This document shows, in pieces, positions 8,171 through 16,808 of a stretch of 64,000 bases of DNA. The DNA comes from Moritella sp. 5. Its GTDB lineage: Bacteria > Pseudomonadota > Gammaproteobacteria > Enterobacterales > Moritellaceae. Every line of letters starts with the position of its first letter. Positions within the stretch are counted from its first letter, which is position 1. A program made the translations under genes and the position numbers. The stretch spans positions 2,294,001 to 2,358,000 of the forward strand of contig NZ_CP056122.1 of assembly GCF_018219455.1 (NCBI RefSeq), read 5' to 3'. The notes under the pieces were generated by a model that ran no database searches, was not told the DNA's origin, and saw only the letters and a list, made by a program, of their open reading frames with translations.

Positions 8171-8671
8171 ATGAAATTGATAATTAGAGGCGTTCAAAAA
8201 GCAGATTCACAAGGCATCATCAACATATTAAACCCTATCATCGAGGCTGGTCTTTATACCATTCTTGATACAACCTTCTCACTTGAAGAGGAAGAGCAAT
8301 TTATTCAAGACTTCCCTGAAAGAGGCGTCTTTAATGTTGCATTCAACTCAGAAGAATCAAACATTGTAGGCTTTCAAAACGTAGAACCATTTGCAACGTA
8401 TACCCATGCCTTTGATCATGTTGGTATCATCGGCACCTATGTTGATAGTAGCTATAGAAGACAGGGTATTGCATCCAGCTTATTTAACGCCACGTTCGAG
8501 CGAGCAAAATCCAAAGGTTATGAAAAGCTATTTGCCTATGTACGTGATGATAATCAAGATGCATTGGCAACTTATTTGAAGCAGGGATTCGAAGTAATAG
8601 GTATAGCTAAAAAGCACGCTAAGATAGGCGGTAAGTATATAGACGAAGTGCTTATAGAAAAACTCTTGTAG
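8171..8671 (+). CDS. Phosphinothricin-acetyltransferase-like GNAT protein
   Basis: A 166-residue GNAT acetyltransferase. The acetyl-CoA loop YRRQGIAS (Q/R-x-x-G-x-A/G type) sits near residues 96-103, and the block YVRDDNQDALATYLKQGFEVIG near the end is typical of the family. I chose ATG 8171 rather than the longer reading from 8123 because AAGGA lies 5 nt upstream of it and the preceding 16 residues look non-native. It follows the RimL-like gene by about 100 bp and may share its transcript. Substrate cannot be assigned. Confidence 0.85.
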   Translation: MKLIIRGVQKADSQGIINILNPIIEAGLYTILDTTFSLEEEEQFIQDFPERGVFNVAFNSEESNIVGFQNVEPFATYTHAFDHVGIIGTYVDSSYRRQGIASSLFNATFERAKSKGYEKLFAYVRDDNQDALATYLKQGFEVIGIAKKHAKIGGKYIDEVLIEKLL

Positions 8672-8716
8672 GGTATTTTTAAAGTTTGGACACAATTATT
8701 GTTGAGCTCAATTATT

Positions 8717-8748
8717 AACCTTCCTCAATGACAGAGGAAGGTTTCGTT
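8717..8748. terminator. Shared hairpin between convergent genes
   Basis: A 10-bp perfect stem (AACCTTCCTC/GAGGAAGGTT, 7-nt loop) lies between the convergent acetyltransferase and halogenase-like genes. The T-rich flank is modest on both sides, so it is probably a bidirectional terminator. Confidence 0.65.
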
Positions 8749-8754
8749 ATTGAA

Positions 8755-9987
8755 TTAAGACTTGCAAAGCTCGGCAACGACTTTCAATCGACGGGCTGGT
8801 TCTGCGACAAACGGATTGGTTTTATCCCACGCGTAACCCGCTAAAATCGAACAGATCATTTGTTTGATCTTCGGATTAGGATTTTCGTGTAAAACCACAT
8901 CTTGGAATTCACCAGTATACCAGCCTTCAACATAACAGCGGAATGCGTTAACACCGGTCATGAGCGTATCTGAATACTCCGTTTGCCAATTAACGGTTTC
9001 ATTGTTGAACTGTTTTATCAATAAGTCAGTTGCAAGCTCAGCTGATTTCATCGCAATCGTCACACCAGACGAGAATACCGGGTCTAAAAACTCACCCGCA
9101 TTACCAAGCAAAGCATAATGGCGATCAAACAACTTAGTCACGTTAGCAGAATAACCCATGATAGAGCCACAAGCGTTAGGGTAGTTTGCTTGTGCAAGTA
9201 ACGCGGCTAGGTTGTGCTCTTCTCTGGCTAATTGCTTTAATGCCTCAAGGTGGTCATCAGGATAGTTGGCAAAGAATTCTGGTTCACCTACTACACCAAA
9301 CGAGCAACTTCCATTACTAAATGGAATGAGCCAATACCAAACCTTGCTGTCGTCTGGATGCACGGAAATTAAGATCTTATTACGGTCAAAGTGAGTGGCA
9401 GTAATGTTATCTTCAATATGGGTAAAGATAGCGCGTCTTGGAGGCAGGGTTGATGGTTCTTCCAGTCCGAGTAAACGCGGTAATACACGACCAAAACCGC
9501 TGGCGTCAAGGATAAAATCAGCTTCTATTTCATAGCTATTTTTATTTTTATCTAAGATGGTTAATAATGGTTTCTCTCTATCTACATCAACGCTTTTAAC
9601 TTCGTGCTCATAGCTAATCGTGACGCCTTGTTGCTCTGCACAATCGGCAAGCAATTTGTCAAAGTGTCCACGCTGTACCTGGAATGTAGTACCTTCACCA
9701 GCGGTGTATTTATCGGTGAAATTAAACTCAGTGTATTTGCCAGAAGCATGAAAAGCTGCGCCATTTTTAAATTGGAAACCAGCAGCGTTGACAGCATCAA
9801 ACATATCGGCTTTTTTAAGTGATTCCATACACGCTGGCAATAAACTCTCGCCAATAGAAAAACGTGGGAATATAGATTTTTCGATAATAGTTGCGTTAAT
9901 GCCTTGCTTGTTTAGTAGTGCAGCAGCGAGCGAGCCTGAAGGGCCTGCGCCAATAATGACGACATGTGCTGGTTGTGTTGAAGACAC
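8755..9987 (-). CDS. Flavin-dependent halogenase-like FAD monooxygenase
   Basis: A 410-residue FAD enzyme of the tryptophan-halogenase/geranylgeranyl-reductase superfamily. The N-terminal dinucleotide fold is GAGPSGS (residues 13-19), followed by FPRFSIGESLLP, a segment shared with flavin-dependent halogenases. A WYWLIPF motif matches the halogenase signature WxWxIP, and GNAGEFLDPVFSSGVT is the second FAD contact. Whether it halogenates is unknown; many such proteins are reductases or hydroxylases. The start is GTG at 9987 with AAGGA 6 nt upstream. It is not in a biosynthetic cluster: its neighbours are acetyltransferases and norR, with which it shares a divergent intergenic region holding an FNR box and a NorR site. 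Confidence 0.8.
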   Translation of the reverse strand: MSSTQPAHVVIIGAGPSGSLAAALLNKQGINATIIEKSIFPRFSIGESLLPACMESLKKADMFDAVNAAGFQFKNGAAFHASGKYTEFNFTDKYTAGEGTTFQVQRGHFDKLLADCAEQQGVTISYEHEVKSVDVDREKPLLTILDKNKNSYEIEADFILDASGFGRVLPRLLGLEEPSTLPPRRAIFTHIEDNITATHFDRNKILISVHPDDSKVWYWLIPFSNGSCSFGVVGEPEFFANYPDDHLEALKQLAREEHNLAALLAQANYPNACGSIMGYSANVTKLFDRHYALLGNAGEFLDPVFSSGVTIAMKSAELATDLLIKQFNNETVNWQTEYSDTLMTGVNAFRCYVEGWYTGEFQDVVLHENPNPKIKQMICSILAGYAWDKTNPFVAEPARRLKVVAELCKS

Positions 9988-10107
9988 AAGAATTCCTTAT
10001 TATATCGAGTATTATCTCGGCAGATTGAGTTAGTAAAATATTTATATGGTGATTTTATCACATGTTCGATACTTGGTTAAAACCTTTAAGTAAATCGATA
10101 AATATAG

Positions 10108-10121
10108 TTGATATAAATCAA
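10108..10121. promoter_or_regulatory. FNR box between the halogenase-like gene and norR
   Basis: A perfect palindrome TTGAT-ATAA-ATCAA. Its centre is about 155 bp from the norR ATG and about 127 bp from the GTG of the halogenase-like gene. A TATAGT at 10138-10143 (towards norR) would put the site near -35, and I see no well-placed -10 in the other direction, so I cannot decide which gene it serves. Confidence 0.55.
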
Positions 10122-10203
10122 GCTAGGCTGGTGGATTTATAGTTCTAAGGTGGTTATTTAACTCCTTGGTTTTTATAAAAATATAATTGTAGTATTTTAT
10201 GTT

Positions 10204-10214
10204 GTCACTATGAC
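10204..10214. promoter_or_regulatory. NorR site upstream of norR
   Basis: GTCA-CTA-TGAC is a perfect inverted repeat and matches the E. coli NorR consensus (GT-N7-AC with GTCA/TGAC arms). It sits 55 bp before the norR ATG. No sigma54 promoter accompanies it, so negative autoregulation, as described in E. coli, is the simplest reading. Confidence 0.6.
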
Positions 10215-10268
10215 TACTCAGTGCTATAACTAATACTTATTGAATGATCGATTTAAGGACTAGTTACA

Positions 10269-11888
10269 ATGGAAAATCTCCGTTTTATCGAGAGCATAGA
10301 TACGATTATCTATGACCTTTCTCGAGAACTACCTAAGCACCAAAGATATAACCGATTATTGCAGTCATGGCGGGATATTTTTTCATGTGACGCGTGTGTA
10401 TTACTCAAGCTGGAAGGCGATAATTTGGTGCCTAAATCGGCTAACGGTTTACAAATAGAAGCAATGGGGCGACATTTTCCCATTGCAGAACATCCAAGAT
10501 TTGAGCAGATTCTAGCTAACTACGAAAATGAAGTGCAAAAAAAAGTACTCCGTTTTGATGCTGCCTGTGATCTGCCCGATCCTTATGATGGCTTGATCCA
10601 AACGCCAGATGGACAACTTAATGTCCACGATTGTATGGGCGCGGTTTTAGTGATTGATAACAAGCCGTGGGGTATTGTCACTATGGATGCGCTTAATTCA
10701 CAACGCTTCGATTTCCTCGACCCACAAATCCTGAATTCCATGATTGGCTTGACCGAAGTTGTGATAAAAACCGCCAACTTAATCTTTGCATTAGACCAAA
10801 GAGTGCAACGACAAGAGCAAGTGACTGCTAGTTTAATTAGCGAGAAGTTCAGTGAGGAAATGATCGGCTCAAGTTCAGCGATGAACATGCTTAATTTAGA
10901 AATAGACTTAGTGGCTGATTCTGACTTGGCAGCATTGATATATGGTGAGTCTGGTTCGGGTAAAGAGCTGGTCGCGCGCCGAATTCATATGGCATCAAAA
11001 CGTGCCAAGGAAGCATTAATTACAGTGAACTGCGCTGCATTACCCGAAACCATGGTCGAAAGTGAGCTGTTTGGTCATGTCGCAGGTGCGTTTACCGGCG
11101 CAACTAAAAACCGTTTGGGTAAATTTGAACTTGCTGATGGTGGCACGTTATTCTTAGATGAAATCGGTGAATTACCTATGTCTATTCAAGCCAAGCTATT
11201 AAGGGTAATTCAGTTTGGCGAACTGCAACGCTTGGGCAGTGACAAACAGCATAAAGTAGATGTGCGTTTAATCACCGCGACTAACCGAGATTTAGCGAAA
11301 GAGGTGGCGGAAGGGCGCTTTAGAGATGACTTATACCATCGCTTAACTGTGTATCCCTTAAAAGTACCAAGCTTACGCGAACGTGGTAATGATATCTTGT
11401 TATTAGCAGGTAATTTCCTTGCTAAAATTCAGCGTAAAGTCGGCATTAATAACTTAACGTTAGCCAAAGAGGCTGAGCGTGTATTATTGGCGTATGAATG
11501 GCCAGGTAACGTGCGAGAATTAGAGCATCTATTGAGTAGGGCATCATTGCGTGCAGCTGCTCGCAACCGTAAAGATGATCGAGTAGTGATACTAGAAAGC
11601 AGTGATTTAGATATACAAACAGCGAATGAGATCAGTAAAATTACGTCTTCTTTACCGATAAATAGATCGGCTGCTATGTCGGCTGATAGCAATGTTGAAC
11701 AAGGCGAAATTGTGATTAGCCCGAGTGCCAATGATAATAACCTAAAACAAATAACCGACGATTTCCAGACCCAGTTTATCAAAAGTATGTTAGCTGAAAA
11801 TAATGGTAATTCGGCGGCAACGGCACGCGCGATTGGGGTTGATAGAAGTAATTTACATCGCTTGATGAAGCGACTTGATATTCAGTAA
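10269..11888 (+). CDS. norR: Nitric oxide-responsive sigma54 activator NorR
   Basis: NorR senses NO through a mononuclear iron in its GAF domain and activates RpoN promoters. Here the GAF domain covers about residues 1-180. The AAA+ domain has Walker A GESGSGKE at 226-233 and the sigma54-contact loop GAFTGA at 273-278, followed by GGTLFLDEIGELP and the arginine-finger region. The C-terminus ends in a Fis-type helix-turn-helix (NGNSAATARAIGVDRSNLHRLM). At 539 residues it is longer than E. coli NorR (504) because of a linker around 440-490 before the DNA-binding domain. AAGGA precedes the ATG. With no norVW in view, hmp at 7253 is the evident target. Confidence 0.93.
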   Translation: MENLRFIESIDTIIYDLSRELPKHQRYNRLLQSWRDIFSCDACVLLKLEGDNLVPKSANGLQIEAMGRHFPIAEHPRFEQILANYENEVQKKVLRFDAACDLPDPYDGLIQTPDGQLNVHDCMGAVLVIDNKPWGIVTMDALNSQRFDFLDPQILNSMIGLTEVVIKTANLIFALDQRVQRQEQVTASLISEKFSEEMIGSSSAMNMLNLEIDLVADSDLAALIYGESGSGKELVARRIHMASKRAKEALITVNCAALPETMVESELFGHVAGAFTGATKNRLGKFELADGGTLFLDEIGELPMSIQAKLLRVIQFGELQRLGSDKQHKVDVRLITATNRDLAKEVAEGRFRDDLYHRLTVYPLKVPSLRERGNDILLLAGNFLAKIQRKVGINNLTLAKEAERVLLAYEWPGNVRELEHLLSRASLRAAARNRKDDRVVILESSDLDIQTANEISKITSSLPINRSAAMSADSNVEQGEIVISPSANDNNLKQITDDFQTQFIKSMLAENNGNSAATARAIGVDRSNLHRLMKRLDIQ

Positions 11889-11928
11889 GCCATCGCGTTT
11901 ACTTGATTAAACGTCATCGAAGTTGTAT

Positions 11929-11966
11929 AAAAAAGGCGGTAGTGATCTGAATCACTGCCGCCTTTT
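11929..11966. terminator. Bidirectional terminator between norR and the MATE gene
   Basis: A long stem (AAAAGGCGGTAGTGAT pairing with ATCACTGCCGCCTTTT, loop CTGA) has A-rich and T-rich flanks and serves both converging genes. Confidence 0.85.
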
Positions 11967-12008
11967 AACTATTTTATTATATTAGTGCTAACCAAACAGC
12001 AATATTGA

Positions 12009-13385
12009 TTAGGCTGCTGTCGCTAACTCAACTGTATGATCCTGCGTTGTTTTCTTATAAACACTTGCAAGTTTAATCGATAACAATATCGCCGCCATTG
12101 TTAGACCTGAAATAAAGCCAATCCAGAAACCAGCTGCGCCCATTGCTGGTACAATTAAATTTGTTAATGCCAGCGTATAACCAATAGTCATGCCCACAGC
12201 CCAATAAGAGAATAGAGTGATGTAAAAGATCACACTTGTTTCTTTATAACCACGTAATGCACCAGCAGCAATAACCTGAACTGCATCTGAAATTTGATAC
12301 ACAGCGGCAATCAACATTAAACCTGTTGCAATATTAATGGTGGTCATGTCTTCGGTATAAATTTCTGCAATCTCGTTACGCAGTATAATGGTGAAGATCG
12401 CAGTAATCACAGAAAAACCAACACCCATCCACATCGCAGTGATACTGGCAAACTTCGCTTGTAGTGGTTTTTTCTCCCCAACATATTGGCCAACGGTAAT
12501 TGTCGCTGCAATACCAATACTAAGTGGTAGCATGAAGACCATTGATGAGAAGTTTAACGCAACCTGATGTGCTGCAACCGTAATCGCGCCAAGTGGTGCT
12601 AACAGAATAGACACAACTGCAAATAAAGTTACTTCACAGAACATAGATGCGGCAATTGGGAAACCAACACTAATGATGTGCGACATTTCTTTTTTATCGA
12701 TACCATAAACTTGATCGAATAATTTGATCTCTTTAAAGTCTTTATGGAAGTAGCTATAAGCAATCATCGAAAAACACATAGCAACAAATACTAATGCAGA
12801 TGCAACAGCACAACCAACGCCACCCAGTGCAGGCATACCAAAGTGACCATTAATGAAGATGTAGTTTGCAGGTACGTTTACCATGATACCAATTAAACCA
12901 ATCACCATGGTTGGTTTGGTAATGCCTAGACCTTCATGGTAACTACGAAATACTTGATAACCACATGCAAAAGGCAATGCTAATGAAATAACACGTAAAT
13001 AACCTGTTGTTAGCTCAGCTAATCTATCTTCAACATGCATGAACTCAAGGATCATAGGGCTGTAATACAGTAGCGCCATCATAGGCAGAAAGGTGATTAA
13101 TACAAACCAGATACCTTGTTGAACCACTTGTGCAATTTGATTTTTCTTTTTAGCGCCATAAAGTTGCGCTACGATAGGGGTGATCGCCATTAAAATGCCG
13201 ATCAAAAACATGAGTACTGGGAACCAAATACTGTTGGCGATCGCGACCGCCGCCATGTCTGTTGCACTTACTGCGCCAGCCATTACGGTATCAACAAAGC
13301 CCATGACAGTGAACGCAAGTTGTGCGATCAAAATTGGAACCATTAATTTAAATAATTTAGAAACCTCAGATCGATATTTCTGCAC
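12009..13385 (-). CDS. MATE-family multidrug efflux pump (NorM/MdtK type)
   Basis: A 458-residue, 12-helix inner-membrane exporter of the MATE family, which expels cationic drugs in exchange for Na+ or H+. The N-terminal bundle contains VMGFVDTVMAG, which includes the acidic residue conserved in NorM, and ITPIVAQLYGA. The second half repeats the fold with AAHQVALNFSSMVFMLPLSIGIAATITVGQ. It starts with GTG at 13385, supported by GGAG 6 nt upstream. It is divergent from riboflavin synthase, the same pairing as mdtK-ribC in E. coli, which supports the NorM/MdtK assignment. Confidence 0.92.
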   Translation of the reverse strand: MQKYRSEVSKLFKLMVPILIAQLAFTVMGFVDTVMAGAVSATDMAAVAIANSIWFPVLMFLIGILMAITPIVAQLYGAKKKNQIAQVVQQGIWFVLITFLPMMALLYYSPMILEFMHVEDRLAELTTGYLRVISLALPFACGYQVFRSYHEGLGITKPTMVIGLIGIMVNVPANYIFINGHFGMPALGGVGCAVASALVFVAMCFSMIAYSYFHKDFKEIKLFDQVYGIDKKEMSHIISVGFPIAASMFCEVTLFAVVSILLAPLGAITVAAHQVALNFSSMVFMLPLSIGIAATITVGQYVGEKKPLQAKFASITAMWMGVGFSVITAIFTIILRNEIAEIYTEDMTTINIATGLMLIAAVYQISDAVQVIAAGALRGYKETSVIFYITLFSYWAVGMTIGYTLALTNLIVPAMGAAGFWIGFISGLTMAAILLSIKLASVYKKTTQDHTVELATAA

Positions 13386-13659
13386 TGCTACTCCGAATAT
13401 TTTTGGGGTTGTTATATTGTGTATTCTAAGAATTGATGTTGCTGAAAACGAAAGAAGTGATTATGAATGTTGTGATATTCGCGTTCGTGAGGGCATACCT
13501 GATCCAGCTAGAAGCATAATAATCCTTTATGGCTAGCATTTAAAGATGTATTTAAATTTATTTTATTCGATATTAACATCAAGTTATTAACTAGATGAAT
13601 TATCTAAACTAACACGATATAGTTAGGTATATTCGTTTAAGTAGTGATAAAGGTCATTT

Positions 13660-14265
13660 ATGTTTACTGGTATTGTACAAAGAAAAGCAAAGATTATTAG
13701 TATCGACAAAAAAGAGCAATTACATACGTTAGAAGTTGCGCTAGATAAAGTACATCAAGACGGTTTAGTTATCGGTGCAAGTATCGCGAATAACGGTACA
13801 TGCTTGACGGTAGTAAAGATGAATGATGACAGTGTTTGCTTTGACGTGATTGAAGAAACACTTAAAGTGACTAATCTTGTCGACCTTGAAGTCGGCGATG
13901 AAGTTAATCTAGAACGCGCTGCAAAATTTGGTGATGAGATTGGCGGGCATCTATTGTCGGGTCATGTACATACACAAGCTGAAATTGTCACCATTAATCG
14001 TACTGAAACTAACTGTGATATCTGTTTTAAAATAGCCCAAGAATGGCAAAAATACGTATTACCAAAAGGCTTTATCTCAATTGATGGTATCAGCCTCACA
14101 TTAGGTGATGTAGCTGACGGTCATTTTTGGGTGCATTTAATACCAGAAACGTTAGCCGTAACGAACCTAGGCAGTCGTCGTATTGGTCAGTTTGTAAACA
14201 TTGAAATTGACAGCCAGACACAAGCGATTGTTGATACTGTCGAACGTATGATGGCAAATAAGTAA
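13660..14265 (+). CDS. ribE: Riboflavin synthase alpha subunit
   Basis: Converts two molecules of 6,7-dimethyl-8-ribityllumazine to riboflavin and a pyrimidinedione. The N-terminal signature MFTGIVQ is intact. The protein shows the two homologous barrels of the family, each with the conserved pair ANNGTCLTV (about 46-54) and SIDGISLTL (about 142-150), and each with a GHL/GQF-type element. At 201 residues it has the normal length. I see no FMN riboswitch in the 270-bp upstream region, so regulation is not evident. Called ribC in E. coli. Confidence 0.95.
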   Translation: MFTGIVQRKAKIISIDKKEQLHTLEVALDKVHQDGLVIGASIANNGTCLTVVKMNDDSVCFDVIEETLKVTNLVDLEVGDEVNLERAAKFGDEIGGHLLSGHVHTQAEIVTINRTETNCDICFKIAQEWQKYVLPKGFISIDGISLTLGDVADGHFWVHLIPETLAVTNLGSRRIGQFVNIEIDSQTQAIVDTVERMMANK

Positions 14266-14412
14266 TTAACGTTACCTTATAGTTGATAGAAAATAGCATC
14301 ATAAGAGCGATATTCAGGCTTAGCAGTTTTTTCAAACATGCCGCATCGCTCTAAATTAGCACACTCTCTAATACGACCTTATTTATACAATTTGTATTCA
14401 AAAGAATCTGAT

Positions 14413-14616
14413 TTAAAATATTTGCTCATCATCCGCATCAATAAATAATTCAAACTTTTCATGAGCTTGATCATGCAATAATTTAAAGTGAATACTATTG
14501 CAGCAGGCACTGCACTCATCATAAAAATCTTGCTCGCCATTGCTGGCATCAATATCAGCCGTGATAAATTTACCACAATGTGGACACACAACTGTTCTAT
14601 GGGAAAATTGTTTCAT
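14413..14616 (-). CDS. CPXCG-motif cysteine-rich protein
   Basis: A 67-residue protein with a CPHCG pair near residue 11 and a second DECSACC cluster near residue 34, forming a predicted zinc ribbon. It matches the small CPXCG-motif family found in many gammaproteobacteria, whose function is unknown. The start has an excellent GGAGGT Shine-Dalgarno. It is a single gene on the minus strand, convergent with ribE. The acidic C-terminus (FIDADDEQIF) is typical of the family. Confidence 0.85.
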   Translation of the reverse strand: MKQFSHRTVVCPHCGKFITADIDASNGEQDFYDECSACCNSIHFKLLHDQAHEKFELFIDADDEQIF

Positions 14617-14713
14617 GATAACCTCCGCAGGTTATATATCGCATCCTCTAAGCTTATTTTAGCTGAAGATTGTACTTTTGCATGTTTGGAGTATTAGGCA
14701 TGGGTAACGATGA

Positions 14714-14746
14714 AAATAGGTACTGACATATCTCGATATCAGTACC
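14714..14746 (-). terminator. Probable terminator of the lrgAB operon
   Basis: Inverted repeat GGTACTGA/TCAGTACC with inner AT-rich pairing, 26 bp beyond the lrgB stop. On the minus strand it is followed by TATTTTC, a weak T-tract. Confidence 0.5.
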
Positions 14747-14771
14747 AAAAAATGGATGTTATGTGGTTATA

Positions 14772-15461
14772 CTAGAGCATCCAACTGAGCAGGTAAGGGT
14801 ATAGCACTGGCGCAATAATAGATGTTAATACGCCGCTAATGAGCAATGCCGTGGTGCTAAACGCACCGTGAGTATGACTCAATTCCATCGCCTTAGAAGT
14901 ACCAATAACATGTGAACCTGCACCAATAGCAAGTCCTTGGGCTTCGGGGGTGTGAATTCGTAAATGTTTCAATAAAAATGGTGCGCAGACGTTACCAAAT
15001 ATACCGACCATAATAACCATGATCGCAGAAATAGCAGGGATCCCACCGATCGTTTCGCTAATTGCCATTGCTATTGGCATGGTTACTGCTTTAGGTGCTG
15101 CTGAGGCCACAATTTCAGGTGGAGCTGAAAAGCTAATGGCGACGAATACGGTAACGACCAACCCGATAATTACGCCAGCACTACAGGCAATTAATATGGG
15201 CACTATTTTTGCCTTAACATGGACAAATTGTTGATATAAGGGGAAGGCGAGGGCAATAACGGCAGGTTCGAGCAAACGCGTTAATACCGTTGTACCTTGT
15301 TCGTATTCTTCAAGCTTAAATCCAAATACCATCATGATGGTAATTAACATGCCAATACAAAGCAGGATTGGATTAAAGATCGCAAGTGCGGTTTTCTTAT
15401 AAATCCATTGCGCAAAAAAATAGATAAGAAGGGTTAATGGGATAGCTAAATATACGATCAT
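14772..15461 (-). CDS. LrgB/CidB-family membrane protein (YohK-like)
   Basis: A 229-residue polytopic membrane protein of the LrgB family. The hallmark segments AAPKAVTMPIAMAISETIGG and GAGSHVIGTSKAMELSHTHGAFST are present. First described as murein-hydrolase modulators, LrgAB proteins are now also known as small organic acid transporters: B. subtilis PftAB moves pyruvate, and the chloroplast homologue PLGG1 moves glycolate and glycerate. The ATG overlaps the lrgA stop by 4 bp (ATGA), so the two are translationally coupled. Substrate here is unknown. Confidence 0.9.
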   Translation of the reverse strand: MIVYLAIPLTLLIYFFAQWIYKKTALAIFNPILLCIGMLITIMMVFGFKLEEYEQGTTVLTRLLEPAVIALAFPLYQQFVHVKAKIVPILIACSAGVIIGLVVTVFVAISFSAPPEIVASAAPKAVTMPIAMAISETIGGIPAISAIMVIMVGIFGNVCAPFLLKHLRIHTPEAQGLAIGAGSHVIGTSKAMELSHTHGAFSTTALLISGVLTSIIAPVLYPYLLSWML

Positions 15462-15853
15462 TTATCACCACCTTGTTTTTTATTTAGTGCTTTATTTGAT
15501 TTGGTGGCACTTGCTCGATTAAAAAAACAATAGGTATGTCCAACGGTAAAAAAGATAACAACAGTACCAATGAAACTCGCCATTATGAGGGGCAGCAAGT
15601 TTTGTTGCACTAAATCAAAGTAACCCATGAGGGCAACACCTGCAGGTACAAATAAGATACCTATGTGACGATTAAGTTGAAAGCATACTTTTGCTACATA
15701 CTTTTGCTTTAGCATGCCACTGCTTAATGCGAAAAATAAAAGTAATAAGCCGATGATACTTGAGGGAAATTCAACGGGTAATAGCATGCTAATAACACGC
15801 CCTAAAACCACAAAACAAAAAATGGTGAAAATATTGTACAGCCATATTTTCAT
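15458..15853 (-). CDS. LrgA/CidA-family membrane protein (YohJ-like)
   Basis: A 131-residue protein with four hydrophobic segments. It contains the LrgA signature MLLPVEFPSSIIGLLLLF, followed by the FVPAGVALMGYFDL block. It is the first gene of the lrgAB pair and would form the holin-like half of the complex. AGGTAGG precedes the ATG. The C-terminus is lysine-rich and cytoplasmic. It is divergent from queE with about 130 bp between them. Confidence 0.9.
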   Translation of the reverse strand: MKIWLYNIFTIFCFVVLGRVISMLLPVEFPSSIIGLLLLFFALSSGMLKQKYVAKVCFQLNRHIGILFVPAGVALMGYFDLVQQNLLPLIMASFIGTVVIFFTVGHTYCFFNRASATKSNKALNKKQGGDK

Positions 15854-15985
15854 TGATTACCTACCTACTAATTATGCGATTGCTAAGCAATTACTGTGCG
15901 ATCGAAAGCGCCCTATATAAAATGTTAAAAATATACAGGGCAGATGATACAATAAACGTTACTTGAAGTTTATTAGGTTATAAAA

Positions 15986-16654
15986 ATGCAGTATCCGGTT
16001 AATGAAATTTTTGAAACAGTGCAAGGTGAAGGCCATTTTACTGGTTATCCCGTCATCTTTATTCGCCTACAAGGATGCGATGTAGGTTGTTCGTGGTGTG
16101 ATACCAAACAAACTTGGGCTGTTGATCCCGAGATGCAAGTGTCACAACAAACGGTGAACAAAGCTTGCGATGATAAACCACATTGGGCGAACTTTACTGC
16201 ACAAGAATTCATTGCCATGATACAAAAAAACGGTTTTGTTGCAAAGCATATTGTGATTTCGGGTGGTGAACCTTGCCAATATGACCTTGTTGAATTAACG
16301 CGTGAATTAGAACAAGCAGGGTATTTCTGCCAAATTGAGACATCGGGAACATCCGAAGTTCGCGCAACAGACACGACTTGGGTGACAGTATCACCAAAGA
16401 TCCAGATGAAAGGTCAGTTACCGGTTCTACAGAGTGCACTGCGTCGTGCAAATGAAATTAAACATGTGATCGCAATGGAAAAACACATTGAAGAGCTGGA
16501 CGAGCTAATCGCGAATATAGACACCGCGGACAAGATTATGTGTTTACAGCCTATCTCACAGCAAAAACGTGCAACAGACTTAGCGATTAAACTATGTATT
16601 GAACGTAACTGGAAACTGTCTGTTCAAATGCATAAATACATCTTTATCGATTAA
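15986..16654 (+). CDS. queE: 7-carboxy-7-deazaguanine synthase QueE
   Basis: A radical SAM enzyme converting 6-carboxy-tetrahydropterin to 7-carboxy-7-deazaguanine in the queuosine/preQ0 pathway. The cluster-binding cysteines are C31, C35 and C38 (CDVGCSWC). The substrate-binding N-terminus VNEIFETVQGEGHFTG and the ISGGEPC motif are clear. It is 222 residues, the gammaproteobacterial long form, with the usual insertion after the first cysteines. No other queuosine gene and no preQ1 riboswitch is visible nearby. Confidence 0.95.
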   Translation: MQYPVNEIFETVQGEGHFTGYPVIFIRLQGCDVGCSWCDTKQTWAVDPEMQVSQQTVNKACDDKPHWANFTAQEFIAMIQKNGFVAKHIVISGGEPCQYDLVELTRELEQAGYFCQIETSGTSEVRATDTTWVTVSPKIQMKGQLPVLQSALRRANEIKHVIAMEKHIEELDELIANIDTADKIMCLQPISQQKRATDLAIKLCIERNWKLSVQMHKYIFID

Positions 16655-16808
16655 GTAGTGTTACATGTGTTGATATTCGCCTACCTTCTGCTCCATTTAT
16701 CTGTAGCAGGGGATGGCGGCATAACGCATCGCTAAATAGAAATCAGTTGGCATGACAAAATCATCGCCACCTAGTATCAATAAGTATTAATAGGAAGTAG
16801 GGACAGGT

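Noticed and set aside
13386-13659. Possible FMN riboswitch before riboflavin synthase
   Set aside because: None of the conserved RFN stems could be recognised; the region is plain AT-rich intergenic DNA.
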